Below, in pieces: positions 21,409 through 30,921 of a stretch of DNA of 64,000 bases. Source of the stretch: Bordetella parapertussis. GTDB taxonomy: Bacteria; Pseudomonadota; Gammaproteobacteria; Burkholderiales; SG8-39. The notes beneath the pieces are model-generated. The model searched no databases and was not told the DNA's origin. It worked only from the letters and a program-made list of their open reading frames with translations. Both the position numbers and the translations under genes were made by a program. Where the stretch lies: NCBI GenBank assembly GCA_945861875.1, contig CAMAWC010000006.1:1-64000 (forward strand), read 5' to 3'. Within the stretch, counting starts at the first letter, position 1, and each line of letters opens with the position of its first letter.

Positions 21409-22776
21409 TCAACCTTTTAATACCTGCTCCAATACGTGAAAGTCGCGATTTATCATGGTGTCTTTCTCCCGTAAGGAGGCAATCGTTCTGCAGGCATGCA
21501 GAACGGTCGTATGGTCGCGGTTGCCAAAAGCCTCTCCGATCTCGGGAAAGCTCATTGAGGTGAGTTCCTTTGCCAGGGCCATGGCCACCTGTCGCGGGCG
21601 CGCAATATTGCGGCTGCGTTTTTTTGAGTGCATGTCCGACATTTTGAGTTTGTAATAGTCGGCGACGGTTTTCTGAATATTCTCGATGGAGATCTGTCTG
21701 TGCTGCAGGGACAGCAAATCCTTGAGCGCCTCCTTGGCAAGCTCGAGGGTTATGTCCTTGCCGGTAAATCGGGAGAAAGCGATGACACTCTTTAGCGCTC
21801 CCTCCAGTTCGCGCACGTTGGAGCGGATGTGCTTGGCGACGAAGAAGGCCACCTCCTCGGGCAGGGATAACCCAACGACCTCGGCTTTTTTTAGGATGAT
21901 GGCAACGCGCATTTCCTGTTCGGGCGGTTCTATTGCAACCGTAAGCCCCCATGAAAAGCGCGATTTGAGCCGTTCGCCCAGCCCGGCGATGTCGCGCGGG
22001 TAGGTGTCGCAGGTGATGATGACTTGCTTGCGCGACTCTATTAGCGCGTTAAACGCGTAGAAAAACTCCTCCTGTGTGCGGTCCTTGCCGGTAAAAAACT
22101 GGATGTCGTCGATCAATAACACGTCAAGCGAGTGGTAATAGCGTTTGAATTCGTCAAACGATTTTTGCTGATAGGCTTTTACAACATCGGAGATGTATTG
22201 CGCGGCATGCAGATAGCGTACACGCGATCCCGGAAAGCGAGCTGAAACATGGTTGCCGACCGCGTGCATCAGGTGGGTTTTACCCAGGCCCACGCCGCCG
22301 TAAATGAATAAGGGGTTATAGGAAGTTCCCGGGTTGTCCGCGACCTGCATGGCCGCCGCGCGGGCGAGTTGGTTGGCTTTGCCCGGAACAAAGTTGTCGA
22401 ATGTAAATTCGCCTATCAGGCTGGACCGCTCGGGGGCCGGCTTTGTCGCCGGCGCCCGCGTCGTTGCGGGAAGGGCGCTGTTTGGGGATGGGGCCGGCGT
22501 CGTCGGGGTTGTGGTGCCGGTTTCTTCGGCGGGGGGAAGCGTCATGCAAAGACGCATTGGCGCGCCAAAAAACTCTCCCGCGAGTTGTTCAATTCTGGCC
22601 GCGACGCGCTCATTAATCCACTGCAACACATAACGGTTTGGCGCGAGCAGCGTCAGCTCTCCGCCGGCGGGGTTTGCCACCCCCTCGCGCAGCGGCCGGA
22701 TCCAGGTATTAAACTGTTGATTTGGAAGCTCTTTTTCAAGCTGGGCAACGCAGGAGGACCAGAAACCATCAATCAT
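21409..22776 (-). CDS. dnaA: Chromosomal replication initiator DnaA
   Basis: DnaA binds DnaA boxes at the origin, melts DNA and loads the replicative helicase. Counting from an upstream TTG at 22788, the P-loop GGVGLGKT is residues 164-171; from the chosen ATG at 22776, numbers drop by four and the protein has 455 residues. Domain I ([22 protein letters not shown]) is followed by a proline/threonine-rich linker, the AAA+ domain with Walker B LLIDDIQF, and domain IV with the DnaA signature ([15 protein letters not shown]). I prefer the ATG because the family usually begins just before this domain I sequence. Neither start has a clear ribosome site. A DnaA box in the upstream region suggests autoregulation. 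Confidence 0.96.
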   Translation of the reverse strand: MIDGFWSSCVAQLEKELPNQQFNTWIRPLREGVANPAGGELTLLAPNRYVLQWINERVAARIEQLAGEFFGAPMRLCMTLPPAEETGTTTPTTPAPSPNSALPATTRAPATKPAPERSSLIGEFTFDNFVPGKANQLARAAAMQVADNPGTSYNPLFIYGGVGLGKTHLMHAVGNHVSARFPGSRVRYLHAAQYISDVVKAYQQKSFDEFKRYYHSLDVLLIDDIQFFTGKDRTQEEFFYAFNALIESRKQVIITCDTYPRDIAGLGERLKSRFSWGLTVAIEPPEQEMRVAIILKKAEVVGLSLPEEVAFFVAKHIRSNVRELEGALKSVIAFSRFTGKDITLELAKEALKDLLSLQHRQISIENIQKTVADYYKLKMSDMHSKKRSRNIARPRQVAMALAKELTSMSFPEIGEAFGNRDHTTVLHACRTIASLREKDTMINRDFHVLEQVLKG

Positions 22777-22846
22777 TTTTTTGGGCAATGTGCGGCGGCA
22801 AAAGAGGCATCAAACAGAGTATGGATTTTACCCCTTCCGGGGTAAG

Positions 22847-22855
22847 TTATCCACA
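22847..22855 (+). promoter_or_regulatory. Perfect DnaA box upstream of dnaA
   Basis: TTATCCACA lies in the 161-base divergent region between dnaA and rpmH. Its position, about 70 bases before the dnaA start, fits DnaA autoregulation and possibly origin function. An AT-rich tract (ggttaaaaattaacc) follows directly. Confidence 0.7.
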
Positions 22856-22875
22856 GGGTTGGTTAAAAATTAACC

Positions 22876-22905
22876 TTGACGCGACGGGGGCTTAGCACGT
22901 CTAAT
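22876..22905 (+). promoter_or_regulatory. Predicted sigma-70 promoter of the rpmH-rnpA-yidD-yidC operon
   Basis: A -35 box TTGACG (22876-22881) is separated by 18 bases from a -10 box TCTAAT (22900-22905), each one base from consensus. The start point would be near 22912, about 25 bases before rpmH. This is a prediction from sequence alone. Confidence 0.55.
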
Positions 22906-22937
22906 AACGGGTTTGATTCAGGTAAGAAAGCAGAATT

Positions 22938-23072
22938 ATGAAACGCACCTACCAACCCTCAGTTGTGCGCCGCAAGCGTACCCACGGTTTTCTCGTTCGC
23001 ATGAAGACCAAAAGTGGTCGCGCGGTAATTCGCGCCCGCCGCGCCAAAGGCCGAGCCAGCCTGGCTGTTTGA
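22938..23072 (+). CDS. rpmH: 50S ribosomal protein L34
   Basis: The 44-residue, strongly basic protein reads [20 protein letters not shown] at its start and continues with the invariant [19 protein letters not shown] pattern of L34, a small protein of the large ribosomal subunit. The length is typical. It is the first gene of the rightward ribosomal/RNase P/membrane-insertion operon, divergent from dnaA, a layout conserved across most bacteria. A ribosome site is weak (AAGAAAGCAG), but the identity is certain. Its stop codon overlaps the TTG start proposed for rnpA. Confidence 0.98.
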   Translation: MKRTYQPSVVRRKRTHGFLVRMKTKSGRAVIRARRAKGRASLAV

Positions 23073-23410
23073 ACGGGCGGCTGTTCTATCCCAAGAGCAG
23101 ACGGCTCGATGAGGCGCGCGTAGCCGCTGCGTTTCGTAACAAGCCGGTAGCACGGTCACGGTATTTTCTCGCGTATCGAAGCGGTAACGGACGGATGTAC
23201 GCACGCCTTGGCATGGTCGTTCCCAAACGCTTGCTGGGTCGCGCCGTGGATCGCAATCGCGTCAAGCGCCTGGTCAGGGAGCGGTTCCGCATCGCCCAGG
23301 CCGCCATCGCGGGACACGATTGGCTGATTAGGCTGGTCAAAGCCCCGGTCGGGCGCGCCGAAGTTCCCGCCGACGTAGACGCACTGTTTCGTGAAGCCAA
23401 TGCTGACTAA
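23069..23410 (+). CDS. rnpA: Ribonuclease P protein component
   Basis: RnpA binds the RNase P RNA and assists 5' maturation of tRNAs. The conserved basic motif [18 protein letters not shown], the family signature, lies about halfway along. The [12 protein letters not shown] block near the N terminus matches the usual RRL...F start. I propose the TTG at 23069, overlapping the rpmH stop as TTGA and giving 113 residues, because no ATG or GTG lies between the rpmH stop and the conserved domain. The frame is also open back across all of rpmH to 22913. A CTG at 23081 is an alternative. Confidence 0.85.
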   Translation: MNGRLFYPKSRRLDEARVAAAFRNKPVARSRYFLAYRSGNGRMYARLGMVVPKRLLGRAVDRNRVKRLVRERFRIAQAAIAGHDWLIRLVKAPVGRAEVPADVDALFREANAD

Positions 23411-23612
23411 GTTCTTGGTGCTACTTATTCGCGCCTACCAATACACGATCAGCCCGATGCTGGGAAATCGCTGCCGTTTTGCACCATCCTGCTCGGCGTA
23501 TGCCGAGGAGGCGATCGTACGTTATGGCTTGGCGAGGGGCGTCTGGTTCGCCTTGCGCCGCATTGCACGATGCCATCCCTGGAACCCCGGCGGCTACGAC
23601 CCCGTCCCGTAA
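23400..23612 (+). CDS. yidD: Membrane protein insertion efficiency factor YidD
   Basis: YidD is a small peripheral inner-membrane protein that helps YidC insert membrane proteins. The 70-residue protein has the amphipathic N-terminal helix ([18 protein letters not shown]) and the family signature [15 protein letters not shown] with conserved cysteines, ending in [13 protein letters not shown]. It overlaps the rnpA end by 11 bases; an in-frame GTG at 23391 would add three residues. It precedes yidC by 16 bases in the conserved rpmH-rnpA-yidD-yidC operon. Confidence 0.96.
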   Translation: MLTKFLVLLIRAYQYTISPMLGNRCRFAPSCSAYAEEAIVRYGLARGVWFALRRIARCHPWNPGGYDPVP

Positions 23613-23628
23613 GAAGACTGCTCCCGCA

Positions 23629-25317
23629 ATGGATACCCAGAGACTGATTCTGTTTTTTGTTTTCTCCTTCTCGCTCCTGATGCTTTGGGAGGCGTGGCAA
23701 AAGGAGAATCGTCCGGTTGTACAGGCGGTGTCGCAAAGCGCGACCTCGGCCGTGCCGAGCGCCGCTCCCGTGGCGAGTCCTGCTGTCGGCGGGACGGCGG
23801 CAACGGTGCCTTCGGCGTCGGCGATTGCGCCTGCAGCGCGGCCGGAAACCGTACCCGGCGCTGTTGCCGCCCCCGCATCTGCGACGCGCGAAAAGCTGCG
23901 CGTGCGCACCGACGTGCTGGTTGCGGAGATCGACTCGCAAGGCGGCGATCTGGTTTATCTGGAATTCCTCGACCAAAAGGACATCGTCGACCCGAAAAAG
24001 AACCTTGTTCTTCTTTCGCCGGCGTACCAGTACGCGGTGCAAAGCGGGCTGATCGGGATCAACCTGCCCAATCACCGCACGCTGTTTTCAGCACAGGCGA
24101 AAAGCGTTGAACTGGCGGATGGCCAGGAAAAAGCAGAATTGAAACTGGAGGCCACCTCCCCCGACGGAGTAAAGGTCACTAAGACGTATGTTTTTCATCG
24201 CGCCAGCCACCTGATCGAAATACGCCAGGACATCACCAATGGCAGCGCCAATCCGTTGCTGAGCCAGGCTTATTTTCAGATTACGCGTGACAGCAATTCG
24301 CCCCCCGGCGACTCGGCGATGATGCAGACCTACACCGGTGCGGCCGTCTACACCGAGAAGGAAAAATTCCAGAAAATTGCCTTCAGCGATATCGAGAAGG
24401 GCAAGGCGGCCTTTCCCAAAACGCCCGACAACGGCTGGATTGCGATCATCCAGCACTATTTCACGACGGCCTTGTTGCCGAGCCAAAAGCAGCGTGAAAT
24501 CTATATGGACAAGCTGGATGGCAATCTTTACCGTATAGGCGTAAAACTGCCGCTTCCGGTCATTGCGCCCGGCACCGCGGCAAGCGTGACAGTCCCGCTG
24601 TATTCCGGCCCCAATGACCAGGACAAGCTCATGGCCATAGCCCCGGGACTCGAGTTGGTGGTTGATTACGGCTGGTTGACGGTCATTGCTGCGCCGCTGT
24701 TCTGGGTGTTGCAGCTTTTCCACGGTTGGGTCGGCAACTGGGGTGTGGCGATTATCCTGCTCACCCTTGCGCTCAAGCTGTTGTTCTACCCGCTGTCGGC
24801 TGCCAGCTACCGTTCCATGGCCAAGATGAAAATGGTCACGCCGCGCCTGACGAAACTGCGCGAACAATACGGCGACGATCGCATGAAGCTCAATCAGGCG
24901 ATGATGGAAATGTACAAGCAGGAGAAGATCAATCCGCTGGGCGGTTGTTTGCCCATCGTCGTGCAGATTCCAGTGTTCATTTCGCTCTACTGGGTGCTGC
25001 TGGCGAGCGTGGAGCTGCGCCAGGCGCCGTTCTACGGCTGGATCCAGGACCTGTCGGCGCAGGACCCGTATTACGTCCTGCCGGTGCTGATGATGATTTC
25101 GATGGTATTCCAGACCAAGATGAATCCGGTGCCGCCCGACCCCGTCCAGGCCAAGGTGATGATGATCATGCCGTTCGTATTTGGCGTGATGTTCTTCTTT
25201 TTTCCCGCCGGCCTGGTGTTGTACTGGCTGGTCAACAACGTTCTTTCCATCGCCCAGCAATACCAGATCACCCGCATGGTCGAGGGCGCGAAGAAACCCA
25301 CGGTCGCCAAGCGCTGA
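23629..25317 (+). CDS. yidC: Membrane protein insertase YidC
   Basis: YidC inserts proteins into the inner membrane, alone or with the Sec translocon. The 562-residue protein has an N-terminal signal anchor ([19 protein letters not shown]), an alanine/proline-rich linker, a large periplasmic domain up to about residue 340, and the C-terminal Oxa1-like part with hydrophobic segments ([28 protein letters not shown] and later ones). The cytoplasmic helical hairpin contains the [15 protein letters not shown] stretch. It starts [10 protein letters not shown] at 23629; the upstream open frame belongs to yidD. It ends the ribosomal operon and is 20 bases before mnmE. Confidence 0.97.
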   Translation: MDTQRLILFFVFSFSLLMLWEAWQKENRPVVQAVSQSATSAVPSAAPVASPAVGGTAATVPSASAIAPAARPETVPGAVAAPASATREKLRVRTDVLVAEIDSQGGDLVYLEFLDQKDIVDPKKNLVLLSPAYQYAVQSGLIGINLPNHRTLFSAQAKSVELADGQEKAELKLEATSPDGVKVTKTYVFHRASHLIEIRQDITNGSANPLLSQAYFQITRDSNSPPGDSAMMQTYTGAAVYTEKEKFQKIAFSDIEKGKAAFPKTPDNGWIAIIQHYFTTALLPSQKQREIYMDKLDGNLYRIGVKLPLPVIAPGTAASVTVPLYSGPNDQDKLMAIAPGLELVVDYGWLTVIAAPLFWVLQLFHGWVGNWGVAIILLTLALKLLFYPLSAASYRSMAKMKMVTPRLTKLREQYGDDRMKLNQAMMEMYKQEKINPLGGCLPIVVQIPVFISLYWVLLASVELRQAPFYGWIQDLSAQDPYYVLPVLMMISMVFQTKMNPVPPDPVQAKVMMIMPFVFGVMFFFFPAGLVLYWLVNNVLSIAQQYQITRMVEGAKKPTVAKR

Positions 25318-25337
25318 CCGGGACACCTGATGTCGCC

Positions 25338-26678
25338 ATGACGCGCGCCGACATCATCGCGGCAGTGGCGACGGCACCGGGTCGCGGCGGCATTGGTGTG
25401 GTGCGGGTTTCCGGCCCGGAATTGGGCGCGTACGCTTTTGCGCTCCTGGGGAAAGAGCCGGTGCCGCGTCACGTTATGCGGACGGCGTTTCTTGCCGCAG
25501 ACAAAAAACGCATCGATGACGGCGTCGCTCTTTATTTTCCGGGCCCCGCATCCTTTACCGGTGAAGACGTGCTTGAATTGCACGGGCACGGCGGGCAGGT
25601 GGTGCTGAACATGCTGCTAAAGCGCTGCCTGGAACTCGGGGCGCGCCTGGCGGAACCGGGTGAATTTACCCGCCGCGCCTTTCTCAATGACAAAATCGAC
25701 TTGGCGCAGGCTGAGGCGGTCGCAGACCTCATTGATGCCTCATCGGAGCGTGCGGTTCGCAGTGCGCAACGCTCTTTGAGCGGGGAGTTTTCTGCGCAGA
25801 TCATGGCGCTGTCGCGCCAGATCGTGGATTCGCGCATGCTGGTGGAGGCGATGCTCGACTTTCCGGAAGAGGAAATCGACGGACTCGACCGGGGAAGGGC
25901 GGCGGAACAACTCGCGGCATTACGCCAAGGCCTTGCGGCCATTCTTGCAAAAGCACGGCAGGGCAGTGTTTTGCGCAGGGGTCTCAAGGTGGTGCTGGCG
26001 GGCCGGCCAAACGTGGGCAAATCAAGCCTGCTCAATATCCTGGCAGGCCAGGATCTGGCTATTGTCACGGCCATTCCGGGTACTACACGGGACAGCGTGC
26101 GCGAAACAATTGTTATCGATGGCATCCCGCTCGACATAGTCGACACCGCCGGCCTGCGGGAAACCGATGACGAAGTGGAAAAACTCGGCATAGCACGCAG
26201 CTGGAAGGAGATTGGCGAAGCCGATATGCTTCTCCTGGTGTGCGATGCGCGCGACGGTCTTACTGAACAGGACCGGACCATACTGGCACAGGCGCCCCAG
26301 CGTTTGAAACGGGTTGTTGTGCATAACAAGATTGACCTTGCCGGGCTCTGCGCAAAGGCAGAGCAGATGGAGGATTGCAAGCAGATATGGTTGTCGGCCA
26401 AAACGGCCGAAGGTGTGGCGCAATTGCGCCAGGCGATGCTCGCCATTGCCGGCTGGGAAATACCCGGCGAGGATATTTTTCTTGCCCGTGAGCGGCATAT
26501 TTCGGCCTTACTGGCGGCGCAAACTTGTCTGGGTGCTGCCGCGGACCAGCTGTCACGGCCGGAGTTGTTTGCCGAAGAGTTGCGGCTCGCGCACAATCAA
26601 CTTGCCAGTATTACGGGCGAATTTACCGCCGATGACTTGCTGGGCGAAATCTTTGCCCGCTTTTGCATCGGCAAGTAG
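25338..26678 (+). CDS. mnmE: tRNA modification GTPase MnmE
   Basis: MnmE works with MnmG to place the carboxymethylaminomethyl group on the wobble uridine of several tRNAs. The 446-residue protein has the N-terminal folate-binding domain ([29 protein letters not shown]), a G domain inserted in the helical domain with GRPNVGKSS (222-230), [10 protein letters not shown] and NKID, and the C-terminal CIGK ending whose cysteine is catalytic. All key residues are present. The start at 25338 lies 20 bases after yidC. Its partner mnmG is 5.7 kb downstream at 32379, as usual near betaproteobacterial origins. Confidence 0.97.
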   Translation: MTRADIIAAVATAPGRGGIGVVRVSGPELGAYAFALLGKEPVPRHVMRTAFLAADKKRIDDGVALYFPGPASFTGEDVLELHGHGGQVVLNMLLKRCLELGARLAEPGEFTRRAFLNDKIDLAQAEAVADLIDASSERAVRSAQRSLSGEFSAQIMALSRQIVDSRMLVEAMLDFPEEEIDGLDRGRAAEQLAALRQGLAAILAKARQGSVLRRGLKVVLAGRPNVGKSSLLNILAGQDLAIVTAIPGTTRDSVRETIVIDGIPLDIVDTAGLRETDDEVEKLGIARSWKEIGEADMLLLVCDARDGLTEQDRTILAQAPQRLKRVVVHNKIDLAGLCAKAEQMEDCKQIWLSAKTAEGVAQLRQAMLAIAGWEIPGEDIFLARERHISALLAAQTCLGAAADQLSRPELFAEELRLAHNQLASITGEFTADDLLGEIFARFCIGK

Positions 26679-26735
26679 ACTGGGGTTCCAGGTTTAAAGT
26701 TGCAGTCCCGAAATGTTCAAATCAGGGGTTAACGA

Positions 26736-27698
26736 ATGAAACAGACACTGCGTTGCGCACTCTTCGCGTTTATTGCGCTCGCGGCCGGGTTCGCGCAAGG
26801 CCAGCAATACCCGACCAAGCCCATCCGCATCATCGTGCCGTTTGCACCCGGTGGCGGCAGCGACTTGATCGGCCGCTTGATTGCACAAAAACTTACCGGG
26901 CGGCTGGGTCAACAAGTCATTGTCGAGAACAAGCCGGGCGCGGGCGGCAATCTGGGCGCTGAACAGGCCGTCAAGGCGCCAGCAGACGGCTATACCTTGT
27001 TGTTGGTCGCTGGTAGCTACACGGTAAACCCCAGCCTCTACAAGTTGTCCTGGGATTCGGCCAATGACATTTCCCCGATCATTCAGCTGTCTCAAGGACC
27101 GTTTCTTGTCGCCGTTCATCCCTCAGTCCCGGCAAAAACTTTGAAGGAATTTATCGAGCTGGCGAAAAAGCAACCGGACAAATTCTCCTATGCCTCTTCA
27201 GGCTCGGGCAGCATTACCCATCTGGCAACCGAGTTGTTTCTCGACATGGCAAAAATAAAAGCGGTGCATGTGCCTTACAAGGGAACCGGGCCGGCGCTTA
27301 ACGACGCGATTGCGGGCAATGTACAGCTGATTTTTGGCAGTGTCTCGACCACGCTCCAGCACGTAAAGTCCGGCCGCTTGCGCGCCCTCGCGGTGACCAC
27401 CGCCAAGCGCATTCCTGCCGCGCCTGAGGTGCCAACGGTCGCCGAGGCCGGTGTGCCAGGTTACGATGTGGTGTTGTGGCACGGATTGGTGGCGCCCAAA
27501 GGGGTTCCGAAGGCGATCATCGACAAGCTGAACGCGGCGGCGAATGAAGCGCTCACCGCCAAGGATACGGCCGACCTGCTTGCCTCGGATGGCGTTTCCC
27601 CCGCAGGCGGTACGCCGGAGCAGTTCCAAGCAACCATCAAGACTGATATAGAGCGCTGGCGCAAAGTGGTGCAGCAAGCCAACGTCAAAGTCGAATAG
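26736..27698 (+). CDS. Bug/TctC-family periplasmic solute-binding protein (1 of 3)
   Basis: The 320-residue protein has a signal peptide (residues 1-22, ending FAQG) and the Bug/TctC signature QYPTKPIRIIVPFAPGGGSDLIGRLIAQKL, which binds carboxylate-bearing solutes in the periplasm. GQQVIVENKPGAGGNLGAE and VPYKGTGPALNDAIAG follow, matching the ligand-loop regions. Such proteins feed tripartite tricarboxylate transporters or are orphans; many occur in Burkholderiales. No TctA or TctB gene lies in this window. A membrane protein of the AbrB family follows after 86 bases and could be a functional partner. The substrate is unknown. Confidence 0.92.
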   Translation: MKQTLRCALFAFIALAAGFAQGQQYPTKPIRIIVPFAPGGGSDLIGRLIAQKLTGRLGQQVIVENKPGAGGNLGAEQAVKAPADGYTLLLVAGSYTVNPSLYKLSWDSANDISPIIQLSQGPFLVAVHPSVPAKTLKEFIELAKKQPDKFSYASSGSGSITHLATELFLDMAKIKAVHVPYKGTGPALNDAIAGNVQLIFGSVSTTLQHVKSGRLRALAVTTAKRIPAAPEVPTVAEAGVPGYDVVLWHGLVAPKGVPKAIIDKLNAAANEALTAKDTADLLASDGVSPAGGTPEQFQATIKTDIERWRKVVQQANVKVE

Positions 27699-27784
27699 CA
27701 CCGACAGCAAATGCAAGCGGCCAGAAATCTCCACCACGGAGCCTGTGTCAAGGGTCTTATCCGTCTTCGCCCCGCCCAGGCCGC

Positions 27785-28834
27785 GTGAAGCGCGCCTTCG
27801 CGGCCCCGCTCAAGGCGCTGTTTGCCTGTGCCGCAGGCGGGGCACTTTGTCAGGTATTGCATACGCCCCTGCCGTGGATGATCGGCCCGCTGCTGGCTAT
27901 GGCGATTCTGAAGTTTCGCGGTGTTGATTTGGCTGCCCCAGCGGGAGGGCGCGAGGCCGGGCAGGTGATCATCGGCAGTGCGCTGGGCTTGTACTTTACC
28001 CCTGTGGTGGCGCATGAAGTGCTGGCCAGCTGGTACCTGTTGGTGGCGGCGGCGGTATTTGCTACCGCACTGGCCTACGGCGGGGCTTTTTTCCTTTGGC
28101 GGTTTGCCGGGGTCGACCGTACCACGGCATTTTTTGCCAGCGTTCCCGGTGGCGCGGCGGAAATGTCGAACCTCGGAGAGCGCTATGGCGCCAAGATCGA
28201 CCGCATCGTGGTTGCGCAGTCCTTGCGCATAGTTTTCGTCGTGGTACTTGTGCCCGTTGCGATGACGCTGCTCGACAGCCATGGCAGCGATATTTACCAA
28301 CCATCGACCCAGGCTGTCGATTTACGCGGATTGCTCATGCTGATCGCGTGTGGTGCGGCCGGCGGATTGGCAATGCGCGTGTTGCGGATGCCGAGCCCGT
28401 GGTTTCTGGGCGCACTTGCGCCGGCCATCGCGCTTACGGTGCAGGAGGTGCATCTGTCCGCCATGCCCGGGCCGTTAAGCAATCTGGCGCAGTTGTTAAT
28501 CGGTTGCTCACTGGGCGCGCGTTTCGACCCTCGGTTTTTGCGCAGTGCCCCGCGATTTGTTCTTGTGGTCAGTGCAAGCATCCTCGGGGCAATTTGCGTT
28601 TCCGCGTTGTTCGGGGTGCTGCTGGCCAAGTTCGGCGGTTTGTCGCTGCCGACCATGGTGCTGGCGACCGCACCCGGCGGGGTCGCGGAAATGTGCATAA
28701 CGGCGAAGGTGTTGCAATTGGGCGTACCACTGGTCACCGCAGCACAGGTCACGCGGGTAATCATTCTTGTCACCACAACGGGGCCGTTATTTCGCCTTGC
28801 ACGCCATATCACGGCCCGGCTGCCTTCACGTTAG
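27785..28834 (+). CDS. AbrB-family membrane protein
   Basis: This 349-residue protein is almost entirely hydrophobic, with about ten predicted membrane segments in two similar halves. The repeated motif, GGALCQVLHTPLPWMIGPLLA in the first half and GGLAMRVLRMPSPWFLGALAP in the second, is characteristic of the AbrB membrane family (PF05145), often annotated as putative ammonia monooxygenase. The motif SVPGGAAEMSNLGERYG recurs as TAPGGVAEMCITAKVLQ. The true function is unsettled; E. coli AbrB was reported to affect aidB expression. Transport is plausible. It begins with a GTG at 27785 after the Bug gene and may be expressed with it. Confidence 0.85.
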   Translation: MKRAFAAPLKALFACAAGGALCQVLHTPLPWMIGPLLAMAILKFRGVDLAAPAGGREAGQVIIGSALGLYFTPVVAHEVLASWYLLVAAAVFATALAYGGAFFLWRFAGVDRTTAFFASVPGGAAEMSNLGERYGAKIDRIVVAQSLRIVFVVVLVPVAMTLLDSHGSDIYQPSTQAVDLRGLLMLIACGAAGGLAMRVLRMPSPWFLGALAPAIALTVQEVHLSAMPGPLSNLAQLLIGCSLGARFDPRFLRSAPRFVLVVSASILGAICVSALFGVLLAKFGGLSLPTMVLATAPGGVAEMCITAKVLQLGVPLVTAAQVTRVIILVTTTGPLFRLARHITARLPSR

Positions 28835-28985
28835 GCAATGATATTCAGGTAGTTAGCGACATGTGCGATGTCGTATTTCCGTGCCCTGACCTTCGGCGTA
28901 AAATAGCCTCCACAATAAAGCGGCTCTTGCGCAGGTAGCGTATCCATCAGTAGGGCCGAACAAATTCCCTTTCAAGCGAGGATCC

Positions 28986-30821
28986 ATGAATCAGCCACGT
29001 ACTCCCCACGCCATCGATGTCGCCGCGCCGACGTATGTTCGTCACCGGCGTCTCAAGGAATGGGTGGCGCAGATTGCCTCGCTTACCAAACCGGAGCGCA
29101 TCGTCTGGTGTGACGGTAGCGACGCCGAGTACGACCGCTTGTGTGCGGAAATGGTCGCGACCGGGATGATGAAGAGGCTCAATCCGAAATTACGCCCGAA
29201 CAGTTATCTTGCGCTGTCTGATCCTGCGGACGTGGCGCGCGTCGAAGAGCGGACATTTATAAGTTGTGAAAACCAAGACGACGCCGGCCCGACCAATAAC
29301 TGGGTGGCCCCGGTCGAGATGCGTGCCACCATGAGCCGTTTGTTCGACGGGTGCATGCGCGGCCGTACGCTTTATGTGATCCCGTTTTCGATGGGGCCGC
29401 TGGGTTCCCACATCGCGCACGTGGGTGTTGAACTGACAGACTCGCCCTATGTGGTGGTGAGTATGAAAATCATGACCCGCATGGGCAAGGCTGTTTATGA
29501 CGTTCTTGGCGCAGACGGCTATTTTGTCCCTTGCGTGCATTCGGTTGGCATGCCGCTGAAGCCGGGGCAGGCCGATGTGCGCTGGCCCTCCAACAAGGAA
29601 GAAAAATGGATTGTCCATTTTCCTGAAACGCGCGAAATCTGGTCCTATGGATCCGGCTACGGCGGTAATGCCTTGCTGGGCAAGAAATGCCTGGCCTTGC
29701 GAATTGCTTCGATCATGGCCAGGGACGAAGGTTGGTTGGCCGAGCACATGCTGATCCTTGGCATCACCAGCCCGCAGGGTAAAAAGGCCTATGTGGCGGC
29801 GGCATTCCCCAGTGCCTGCGGCAAGACCAATCTGGCCATGCTGGTGCCGCCCAAGGGCTTTGACGGCTGGAAGGTCGAGACCGTCGGCGAGGATATCGCC
29901 TGGATCAAACCAAGCAAGGACGGTCATTTTTATGCCATCAATCCCGAGGCCGGATACTTTGGTGTCGCGCCGGGGACCAGCATCAAGTCCAACCCCAATT
30001 GCATGAAGGCGATCGAGAGCAATACGATTTTCACCAACGTTGCTGAAACGCCGGATGGCGACGTCTGGTGGGAGGGCATGACCGATGTGCCGCCGGCCAG
30101 GCTTACCGACTGGACGGGGCAGGCGTGGACCCCCGACTGCGGACGCAACGCGGCGCACGCCAACGCACGCTTTACCGTGGCTTCGACACAATGTCCCTCG
30201 CTTGACCCCAAATGGGATGACCCGAACGGCGTTCCCATTGCGGCGTTTTTGTTCGGTGGCAGGCGTACCAATACTGTACCGTTGGTGGTGGAAGCATTCA
30301 ATTGGGAGGACGGTGTTTACAAGGCGGCGACCATGGGATCCGAGACGACGGCGGCAATCGTCGGCCAGGTCGGTGTGGTGCGGCGCGACCCGTTTGCGAT
30401 GATCGCGTTTTGCGGCTACAACATCGGCGACTATTTCAAGCACTGGCTGAATATGGGCAAGACGGTGAAACACGCGCCGCATATTTTCCAGGTCAACTGG
30501 TTTCGCAAGGACGCCAACGGAAAGTTTGTCTGGCCGGGTTTTGGCGAGAACATGCGGGTCCTGCGCTGGGTGGTGGAGCGTTGCCAGGGTCAGGCGCACG
30601 CGCGCGAAACGGCCATTGGCTGGGTACCGGAATTCGACGACATGTCCTGGCAGGGGCTGGATTTCGGTTCCGATAAATACGCGGCCGTCAGCGACATTAA
30701 CGCTGCAGACTGGGCGAAAGAGCTGAGCTTGCACGACGAGCTGTTTGCGAAAATCAAGGATCGTTTGCCCAAGCAGCTTGCGCTTAGCCGGCAATTGCTG
30801 GGAATGCGTCTCGACAGCTGA
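28986..30821 (+). CDS. pckG: Phosphoenolpyruvate carboxykinase (GTP)
   Basis: PckG converts oxaloacetate and GTP to phosphoenolpyruvate, GDP and CO2, feeding gluconeogenesis. The 611-residue length and the motif [10 protein letters not shown], with the hyperreactive Cys278 and P-loop Lys280, are diagnostic of the GTP-dependent class, unrelated in detail to the ATP-dependent E. coli enzyme. [28 protein letters not shown] and [18 protein letters not shown] blocks also fit. It starts with an ATG preceded by GCGAGG. A strong hairpin follows the stop. A role in growth on organic acids is consistent with the Bug transport proteins nearby, but that link is inference. Confidence 0.96.
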   Translation: MNQPRTPHAIDVAAPTYVRHRRLKEWVAQIASLTKPERIVWCDGSDAEYDRLCAEMVATGMMKRLNPKLRPNSYLALSDPADVARVEERTFISCENQDDAGPTNNWVAPVEMRATMSRLFDGCMRGRTLYVIPFSMGPLGSHIAHVGVELTDSPYVVVSMKIMTRMGKAVYDVLGADGYFVPCVHSVGMPLKPGQADVRWPSNKEEKWIVHFPETREIWSYGSGYGGNALLGKKCLALRIASIMARDEGWLAEHMLILGITSPQGKKAYVAAAFPSACGKTNLAMLVPPKGFDGWKVETVGEDIAWIKPSKDGHFYAINPEAGYFGVAPGTSIKSNPNCMKAIESNTIFTNVAETPDGDVWWEGMTDVPPARLTDWTGQAWTPDCGRNAAHANARFTVASTQCPSLDPKWDDPNGVPIAAFLFGGRRTNTVPLVVEAFNWEDGVYKAATMGSETTAAIVGQVGVVRRDPFAMIAFCGYNIGDYFKHWLNMGKTVKHAPHIFQVNWFRKDANGKFVWPGFGENMRVLRWVVERCQGQAHARETAIGWVPEFDDMSWQGLDFGSDKYAAVSDINAADWAKELSLHDELFAKIKDRLPKQLALSRQLLGMRLDS

Positions 30822-30840
30822 ATGGGTTGAAACGCTGCAC

Positions 30841-30870
30841 AAAGGCCGCCGCAGGGCGGCCTTTGCGTTT
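30841..30870 (+). terminator. Rho-independent-like terminator after pckG
   Basis: AAAGGCCGCC (30841-30850) pairs perfectly with GGCGGCCTTT (30855-30864) around a GCAG loop. The right arm's T's and the following GCGTTTGT give a short T-rich tail. It lies 19 bases after the pckG stop. Confidence 0.75.
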
Positions 30871-30921
30871 GTACTCCTTGACGTGGCAGGGCAAGGCTCC
30901 CGCCTTGGTTAGAATGCGCGT

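Noticed and set aside
24726-25337. Upstream extension of mnmE over the yidC end
   Set aside because: The frame is open, but MnmE families begin at [18 protein letters not shown] and the ATG at 25338 fits the yidC spacing.
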